From the NCBI GenBank assembly GCA_039720395.1, contig CM077826.1:19221053-19285052 (forward strand): DNA of 64,000 bases. The letters run 5' to 3'. The notes under the pieces were generated by a model that had not been told where the DNA came from, did no database searches, and worked only from the letters and a program-made list of their open reading frames with translations. This document shows, piece after piece, positions 56,942 through 64,000 of the stretch; positions within the stretch are counted from its first letter, which is position 1, and the number at the start of each line of letters is the position of its first letter. Position numbers and translations under genes: made by a program. Source of the stretch: Liquidambar formosana. Its lineage: Eukaryota > Streptophyta > Magnoliopsida > Saxifragales > Altingiaceae.

Positions 56942-59065
56942 AAGATATAATTTAACCCCACCGTGCACGACATCGCTCTTCCACCGCCTGCCCCTCCTCC
57001 TCCACCGCCTCCTCCTCCTCCTCCTCTCCACGGCCTTCCCATCCTCCTCCACTGCCGGAAGAGTCTTATCCCCCCTTCTCCTCCACTGCTGGAAGAGTCT
57101 TATCCCCCCCCCTTCTCCTCCACCACCGGAAAGTCTTATCCCCCTCCTCCTCCACTGCCGGAAGAGTCGACTTATCCCCCTCCTCCTCCACCGCTGATAG
57201 AGTTTCATTCCCCTCCTGCTCCTCCATCGCCGGTTGGGCTAGGAGTGGGAATTAGTATGAGGGGAATACTTGTGCTGGTTGCCGTGGGTGTTCTCATTAT
57301 TTTACGTAATAGGAGGAGAGGACTATGGGTTGGTGACTTCCTCTGGAGTACCGGCACAAGGGCCCAAAGGTGTGAATTTTTATATTAAGAATATAAAGAT
57401 CAAAATTTGTACACTTCAATTCGTTGATATTGAACTGTTTGCTGACTTTGCTCCCTTCCCATTACAAAGACACCATATTAAATTTCGAGGGAATTTATCA
57501 TTTTTTTTTAATTTTATTTTATCAAAGTCAATTTATTAATATATCATAATATCATGTATAGCTTATTTAAAATATAGAGTAATAAATAAATAAATAAATA
57601 AGCTATACATGATAATGATATGGAGTATTGACTTTGAAAAAATCCTTCGAAATTTAATATGGCGTCTTTATAATGGGAAGCCAGGGAGCTTATTTATTTA
57701 TTATTTCATTTTTATTTTTGGGCTCTCCATCACTTTTTCTGTGTATTTAGAACACCACTTAACCCCAAAAGCTTAGACTAAGATCGATTTCCTATATTTA
57801 GGTGGGATAGCAGTCTTGGGTTTTGTAAAAGTGCCCTTTTTGGTATGTTAGCGGAGAAAATGCTTAAGTTGTTAAAACACTATTTAACCTCAAAAGCTTA
57901 GGTTGTTAGGGAATGGGTCAACAATGTATATAAAACTAAAACTGCGGCCTATCTGCTCATGGATTGTTACAAACAATTGAGAAATAAAAAGATACTAACC
58001 GGGGAATAAACAGATGGAGGTAAGAAGACTTCCTAGAAATTACAGCTTTGATATCATATTAGAATGCCACTTAACCCCAAAAGTTTAAGTTGCTAGTGCA
58101 TGCGTCAACAATGAATATCAAGATAAGAAAGGTGAAGGAAGAATCCTCTCTTTCTCTTTCTTGGGGTAGCTGCAGTTTGGCGGCTTGAGGTTTTTAACCT
58201 GGAGTGCTATAAATCATTTACAACCTGAGGTTTATGACTTCATATATACTTTAATATTCATGATTAATAATTCCTTCCATGAAGGAATTATATGTCAAGG
58301 CCATCAACATGGTCATAGGTATCTCTAATGGGTTGATCTTAGTTTACCAATGCGATCTAGCAACTAATGTAGGTCTCATTTGAAAACTAGTATGATCTTC
58401 TAGATGATTTCGTTCAGCATTAGTTTCTCCCATGATATAGTTATGACTTTCTGTTTGTTTTTGGTGTGAAAACTGCCACTTATCGTAATTATTGACCATG
58501 TTTGCTAATTAAATTTCCTGCTATTTGTGATCACTCCAGATGATCCTCTTGCTGGCTCACCTCAGCATTGGCAACCAAATACTCCACCACCAGACAATGT
58601 AGTTGCAATGATGCCAAAGCCTACTCCTCCACCAGGAATAGCATTAAATACTAGACTTTCACCAGGGCGAGTTCTCACTTCCCCTGCAACAAGCAACAAT
58701 TTGGGCTCTAAGAAGCCACCTCCATCACTATCTCCTGGCATTTCCTTTGGTTTCACAAAGAGCACATTTACTTATGAGGAATTAGCAATGGCAACAGATG
58801 GTTTCTTCCCATGCCAACTTCCTCGGTCAAGGTGGTTTTGGCTACGTCCATAAAGGAGTCCTTTCAAATGGCAAACAAGTCGCCATTAAGCAGCTAAAAG
58901 CTGGAAGTGGACAGGGCGAGCGTGAATATCAGGCGGAGGTTGAGATCATTAGCCGGGTCCATCACAAGCATCTTATTTCACTAGTTGGATACTGCATGAT
59001 CGAGTGGGGCTCAGAGGATGCTTGTTTATGAGTTTGTTCCAAACAACACCTTGGAAGTCCATCAA
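56942..59065 (+). pseudogene. PERK receptor kinase, copy 2, decayed and truncated
   Basis: Paralogue of copy 1. Exon 1 (about 56942-57372) has an expanded proline-rich part made of repeats of about 30-33 bases encoding PPPLPEESYPP, a membrane helix (VGLGVGISMRGILVLVAVG) and the tail GLVTSSGVPAQGPK, which is reached only after a shift near 57320. Exon 2 starts at 58540 ([18 protein letters not shown]). An extra base near 58806 breaks the frame between ATDGFF and [16 protein letters not shown]. The kinase then continues with [39 protein letters not shown] second lesion near 59003 separates this from [20 protein letters not shown] donor follows at 59066. The catalytic loop and the rest are absent: from 59291 the DNA is the duplicated transposon block. 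Not expected to be active. Confidence 0.82.
57745..58115 (-). mobile_element. TRIM-like relic, copy 2 (paralogue of 54480-54745)
   Basis: Contains the same AACACCACTTAACCCCAAAA repeats, with a mutated primer-binding site (GCTTTGATATCATATT on the plus strand instead of GCTCTGATACCATATT). It shows the relic predates the PERK duplication. Confidence 0.5.
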
Positions 59066-59472
59066 GTAAATTTCTTTGCTTCACCAATCACTTAAGTGTC
59101 AATGATAATATGCTGAAAAACCTGGTCTCCTGTTATAGTTAGAACCATGGAATTGCATATCTAGATTGACTAAAATGGTTAGTACTCTTGTTCTTGGAGC
59201 ACGAGAAAACTGATTGTTCTTGAATGCAATTGTATTTATCTCATTTTGCACATCACACCAATAACAAGTCGATAGCATTTCTATCATCATAATTTCCTCT
59301 AAGGCAACACAATATATAAACTAAAACCTAACAGAATAAAAAAGGTCGAGATCATAACACCACAGAAGCCCAAAATAATTCAGAAATATTTGGTTTTGTG
59401 CTCTCATTTGCTCAATTTCTATCAAGAGAATATCTTAATGTAAATAGTAAAACTGCGATCTTAAAAATATGG

Positions 59473-60825
59473 GGAGGGCTATTGCCACCACAAACATTCC
59501 TAAGTACCCCCCATGTATTTTAAACTTTTCAAGGTTTTTATGAAGAATATAAAAGGTTTTCATGAAAACTGGACACGTTGTCCATTAGAAAACATCATTT
59601 TGAACAACTTTGTAGAAGAAAGTTTTTTCAAAATCTGTCATTTAAGTTGATTTTTTGACCATTTTTCATAAAAAAATTTGTAAAAACGAAATAAAGACTG
59701 GCCAAAAAGTCCACTTAAACAATAGATTTTCAGAAAAAAATTCTTCTACGAAGGTCCTGTTTGGGAAAACTTAACTTTTGCTTTTAGAATAAAGCAAAAG
59801 AGAATCAGAAGTTACGAGTAGCAGAAGGAATCAGTCCCTGTTTGGAAACTGTATTCAAAAGTGATGTTAGAGCTGAAAGTGATTTTTTTCCTGTTTGGGA
59901 TGAACATTTGCTGTTGTTGTTATAACCCTAAATTGACTAAACTATCCCTTATAATATGATTTTATTATTATTATTTTTTTTTTGGGGGCTTATTTGGTAT
60001 TAGTAGTGATTTTTTTTTTTTTTTTTAATTTAATATTGATTGGAGGTATCATAAGCTGTACTCTTATCGAAATTTGAGCTCAGACTATTCTCCTAATAGC
60101 CTAGGTAAGGCGTCCCATAACCACACAAACAATAAGAGTGATAAGGCATTAAAACGATAACCTTTGGAAAACACATACAAGACTTGACCTCTCGACCAAC
60201 CCCACAAAGGTGTATTATTAGGGATTTAGCTTACGTTTTTTTTTTTTTTAAAAATATTTTTCCTTGCTTAAAAACAAAGAAAAAAAAAAGAGAGCATGAA
60301 TTGATATTTTTTTTTAAAAAAATTATTACAAATCCAATTTTATGGAATCAATTCTTGAAAAAAATTCCAACAAAGTATAAAATCAATGAATGTGATGAAA
60401 GGAGAAAAACAAAGATTTGAAGTTAAATTAGGATCCTACGAGTCCAAGTTGGTTGAAGTTACCAAGACATTGATGCCGGATAGGAGAGAGGAGCATAGCC
60501 GCAGGAGAGGAAAGGACTTGGGTCTAAGGTGGAAAAAATTGTTTCCATACTCAAGCACTAATGGTAGTTTTCAAATATGGAAAGTTAATTAAAATCCTCT
60601 GCAAAAGCTGACACCAGCTTTTGATTAAAAGTTGAGGGCAGTCTGCTTATTATAGAATCACTTTTTGAGCTTAGAAGTGATTATGATTTAGACTACCAAA
60701 TAGAACCAAAAGTGATTTTAAGCTTCAAAAATGATTTTAGACAATCTAAAAGCTTAGCCAAACAGGGCCAAAGTTGTTCAAAATGATTTTTTCTAGTGGA
60801 CAACGTGGCCAATTTTCATAAAAGC
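59473..60825. mobile_element. nested fold-back MITE, copy B
   Basis: Counterpart of 22119-23490, split at the same base by the Tourist-like element, so the nesting predates the duplication. Confidence 0.72.
59753..60769. mobile_element. Tourist/PIF-Harbinger-like element, copy B
   Basis: The ends are GGTCCTGTTTGGG and CCAAACAGGGCC (one mismatch relative to copy A, where the left end is GGCCCTG). Confidence 0.68.
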
Positions 60826-61048
60826 CAAAATCAAGTTGATCTAAGATGAAGAGCTATTTCATTTGAAATGTCCATAAATGAGCTATTGTTATTGATTAAA
60901 AAAGCATGTTTTGGATTGAATAGCAATCAATCTCAGATCAACTTGATTTGTGGCATGGAACGCCTACATTAGAAGGCTATCTAATCCAACGTTTGCCTTC
61001 ACAAAATACAAATCCCTGGGTAGAGTTTTCGAGTGCACGGCATAATAG

Positions 61049-61082
<34 letters not shown>

Positions 61083-61140
61083 GTTAGGATCAACATACAC
61101 AAATTCTTACACAAGTTCTTAGATGATCTACTCTCCGACT

Positions 61141-62302
61141 TAGAGATGGCAAATTTGACACGCCCCACCGGGGCCCAACCACACCATCCTTAAAGGGTCG
61201 GTTTTTTTTTTTTTTTTTTTTTTTTTCTTTCCCCCCCAAGTTTTGGGTTGGGTTCATGTCATATTTTATTTTTTAAACCGGGTTTGGGTCGGTTATGGTT
61301 TAGTCGTGCCCGCCCCGAGTGTACTTATACTTTTTACCCTTATATATATATATTATTCTCTTTACTCTTAACAAACCTTGATCAAATAACCTAGTAACCT
61401 CTCTTTCTCTCTCTGCCTCCATATCTTTCTCTCAACGCTTTGCCTCTGTCTCCCGCTCTCAACGTCTGGATATCTTCCGCCTCTCTCCCTCTTTCAAGTC
61501 TCAACGCTCTGTCTACCTCAACCTCAACCACTTATTCTCTCGGCCTCTGAGTCACTGCCGGGAATATCCTTGTCGGCCGGCAAGTATCTTTAAGACTTCA
61601 ATGATTTTGTTGAGTTCGAATGGCATCCTTTTCTGTTGACAAACATTTTGCTGAGCAGGTGGCTGTGAGGAAGTCTTGGATGCAGCTTAATTCAATCAAA
61701 TCTTCAAATGTTGTGGCTCAGTTTCTTGTAGCACTGGTAAGGGTGACACGAGGCATTTACTTTGACAGAAAACCTTCTATGTATAAATTATAAGTAAGAG
61801 ATACTTACAGCTTTTGGAATTATTATCTTAATAGCATGGAAGAAAGGACATAAATGTGGAGCTAAAGAAAGAAGCCAATCTGTATATATTCTCCTTTTGT
61901 AAATGTATATGTACGGTTTATGAATTATTCATCCAAATAATTGGCAAATACTTTTTTTTTTTTTTTTTTTTTTTTTGTTGTTGTTGTTTTGCGTGAATCA
62001 GTTCCAACAATGGCAGTCTCTCCCACAAACGCAGACTATACCCAGAGGCGAGAGAGAGAAAGCACACTAAATTCTTCTTTTGTATGCAAATCTTTTGAAT
62101 AAAATCAAGTAATTAACGATTTATTCATCCAAAAAAAAAAAATTTTGCTGAGCGGGGTGGTTATGGGTATCCTAAGTAATTAACGGTTTAGGGATGGTTC
62201 TTCATCCGCTTGCCCCGTCGGGTTTTGGGGTAGGTTTGGGTATGGTGGTTCAAAGTTGGGTTGGAAATGGTATAGTGCCAATCCGCCCTATTGACATTCC
62301 TA
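61141..62302. mobile_element. hAT-like element with host gene fragment, copy B
   Basis: Same ends as copy A (TAGAGATGGCAAATTTGACA and ATTGACATTCCTA), with an enlarged poly-T tract at 61203-61226. Confidence 0.55.
61601..61882 (+). pseudogene. GT31 galactosyltransferase fragment, copy B
   Basis: Same two-exon fragment as copy A ([35 protein letters not shown]). It has an extra base in GGCATCCTTTTCTG that breaks the first exon, and ARF has become AQF. Confidence 0.72.
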
Positions 62303-62769
62303 TTTTGACTCCTATTTTGCAAAACCCACCGTTGAATTAGATAATCTTCCCACATAGGTCATGCATACGATAAATCAAGTTGATTTGAGATTAAGAGTTG
62401 CTTCATCTATAAATGTGAGATTTTTAGTGATTAAAAAGATGAGTTTTTGGATTGAATGGTAACAAGTCTCGGATTAAGTTGATTTTGTGTGCGTCATCTA
62501 CATGGGAGACTATCTGATCCGATAGTGGGTTTCGCAAAGTATGAGTCAAAGATAGGTCATTTAAAAACTTCTGTAAGAACTTGTGTAAAAACTTGTGTAT
62601 ATTGATCTTGACCCATATATATTTTTTCCACAAACGCTGCCTACACGCTCCGAACCTTTGACTCTTCTATGTTACCCCCCCTCCCCCCGGCTTTCCCCGT
62701 CCCCACTCTCGCCCCAGACCCAGCCCCCGCTCCCGCTTTGTGCTTCTATGAAATAGACAATTCTTGGAA

Positions 62770-62990
62770 TGAGTGTTTATAGCTAATGAATGTTTGGATT
62801 CAAGACTTAGAAGTGGGATTCTGGTTTTGATTTGCACATTAGATTGGGAGAAATGTTATGAAAATGTGAATTGGAATTTCTGTCTTATTTGTAAGAGAAA
62901 TGGGTTTTTGGGGATAAATGGAGGAAGTGTGTGGAGATTTGTATTTCCATTTTCTTGGTGTTGGTGAATGGGAGCCTTAATGATTCATAA
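62770..62990 (+). mobile_element. LINE reverse-transcriptase fragment, copy B
   Basis: Same fragment as at 25412-25633 ([18 protein letters not shown]). Two base losses near 62885-62893 and an extra base near 62910 shift the frame after NWNF. Confidence 0.78.
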
Positions 62991-63532
62991 CAATCAACAA
63001 CGATCATGTCCTGTGATCCCAATCTATATTAACAATCAGCAACAATCTGATCGCCTTTGCCAACCTTGACCTCTAGCATTTATATCTGAATTCCATTTTG
63101 GAAGAATTTTCTTTATGACTTCCTCGTAGACAAAACTGAAAAAGTTGCCATTTTTTTAATACCTGGAACACAGTTTGTTGGGGTACACAGACCAGGTTTA
63201 GGAAGGGGAACTGTGTATGCTTACTTACTTCCATATGTGAAACAATGGGGACAGAGTCATAGTGCACTTAGTGGGAATCAGGAAAGGTAGTTACAAGTGC
63301 TAGAGGGATTTTATTTTAAGCTTCTGAAACAAAATCTATGAATAAATATATTTAGGGGGGCCCCCCCAAAACAAAAATTCCTAAGCATCCCGCACTAACT
63401 TTAAATTTTCTTACCCAATATATGAATCAAATTTAATCTAACGGTTGGTTTGACCAAATATGAGTCATACAAAAGAGTTTTAGAGTGCACTTGATGCAAC
63501 TGATAATAGAAGGACTATATATACATATAGAA

Positions 63533-63692
63533 CGATGATCAGGTGATCACGTGTTGATATAACTTATATCAACACCTGCATTAAGGGTTGTACCTCATGC
63601 ATTAGTGGGTTACAAGGTACATTGGGCCAATGCGAGAGGTACAACCCCCAATGCATGGTATTGATATAACTTATATCAACACGTGCTAATAT
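63533..63692. mobile_element. palindromic MITE with GATATAACTTATATC arms, copy 5 (in block B)
   Basis: Counterpart of 26177-26334. The right arm keeps AACACGTGCT where copy A has AACATATGCT, so B is nearer the symmetrical ancestral form here. Confidence 0.7.
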
Positions 63693-64000
63693 ATAGTTAC
63701 TAAACCATGTGCCACCAAACAGCTAAATAATGTTTCACAAAGGGGATGATTCCTCATAAGTGCACCAATGGAACTAACAGAATCCTTCAACAACAAGCAG
63801 CCACAAGTAATAAAGCAAAGAACTATAACACAACATCAAAACCTCTTACTGTATACTATTGTGATGATTATTCCATTTTATAAGGAAAATAAAAGGACTT
63901 TGCTGTGATTGTAGGATTCATTTGTTATAAAACAGCATGGGGCACCATCTTCCAAACCGCTAAAGGAAATCTCTTATTGCTACTACACCACCCACCTTCA

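Larger units (their letters stand above)
59291..64000. repeat. duplicated block, copy B (continues past the window end)
   Basis: Collinear with 21939-26643 from ATTTCCTCTAAGGCAACACA to the last base, in the same orientation. It carries the same nested elements with small differences, for example CATCATTTTG for CATTATTTTG and AGACTGGCC for AGACCGGCC. It begins 225 bases after the last recognisable PERK exon. Confidence 0.93.

Overview
This is AT-rich nuclear DNA from a flowering plant, most likely a woody eudicot. The genes have many GT-AG introns, the protein families are plant types (a PERK receptor kinase, a plant PXA-PX sorting-nexin protein), and the space between genes is packed with plant DNA transposons, fold-back MITEs and LINE or LTR relics. 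I cannot name the species. A run of exactly 100 N at 55518-55617 is a scaffold gap.

Layout: 1-3459 (-) is the 5' part of a DDX11/CHL1-type Fe-S DNA helicase gene, cut by the window edge inside the DEAH box. 3.5-7.5 kb holds fold-back elements. 7632-8374 (+) is a complete four-exon gene for ribosomal protein eL37 (RPL37), with two telo-boxes just upstream. 8.4-12.3 kb shows no gene. 12267-27994 (-) is a 15-exon gene for a PXA-PX-nexin_C membrane protein. Its exons, phases and domains can be followed from ATG to stop, but four single-base insertions break the frame in this copy. Its 6.5-kb first intron holds most of a 4.7-kb block of nested transposons.

28-45 kb has no intact gene. It holds LINE pieces, tandem repeats, a Mutator-like element carrying a decayed beta-1,3-glucanase (GH17) fragment, an array of three fold-back elements, an LTR-like region and small MITEs. 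45400-49850 is a non-autonomous CACTA element with its TAG target duplication. 50216-59065 (+) holds two tandem PERK kinase copies: the first runs into the N gap, the second is a frameshifted pseudogene whose kinase domain stops early. From 59291 to the window end, the transposon block of the sorting-nexin intron (21939-26643) appears again, roughly 97% alike by eye.

The three recognisable host functions (chromatid cohesion/DNA repair, translation, endomembrane lipid binding) are independent of one another. The main interest is the mobile-element history: transposons carrying gene fragments (GH17, GT31 galactosyltransferase), a CACTA insertion whose empty site survives in the paralogous PERK copy, and a recent large duplication or assembly duplicate. 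I found no CRISPR array, rRNA or tRNA gene and no operon-like structure.
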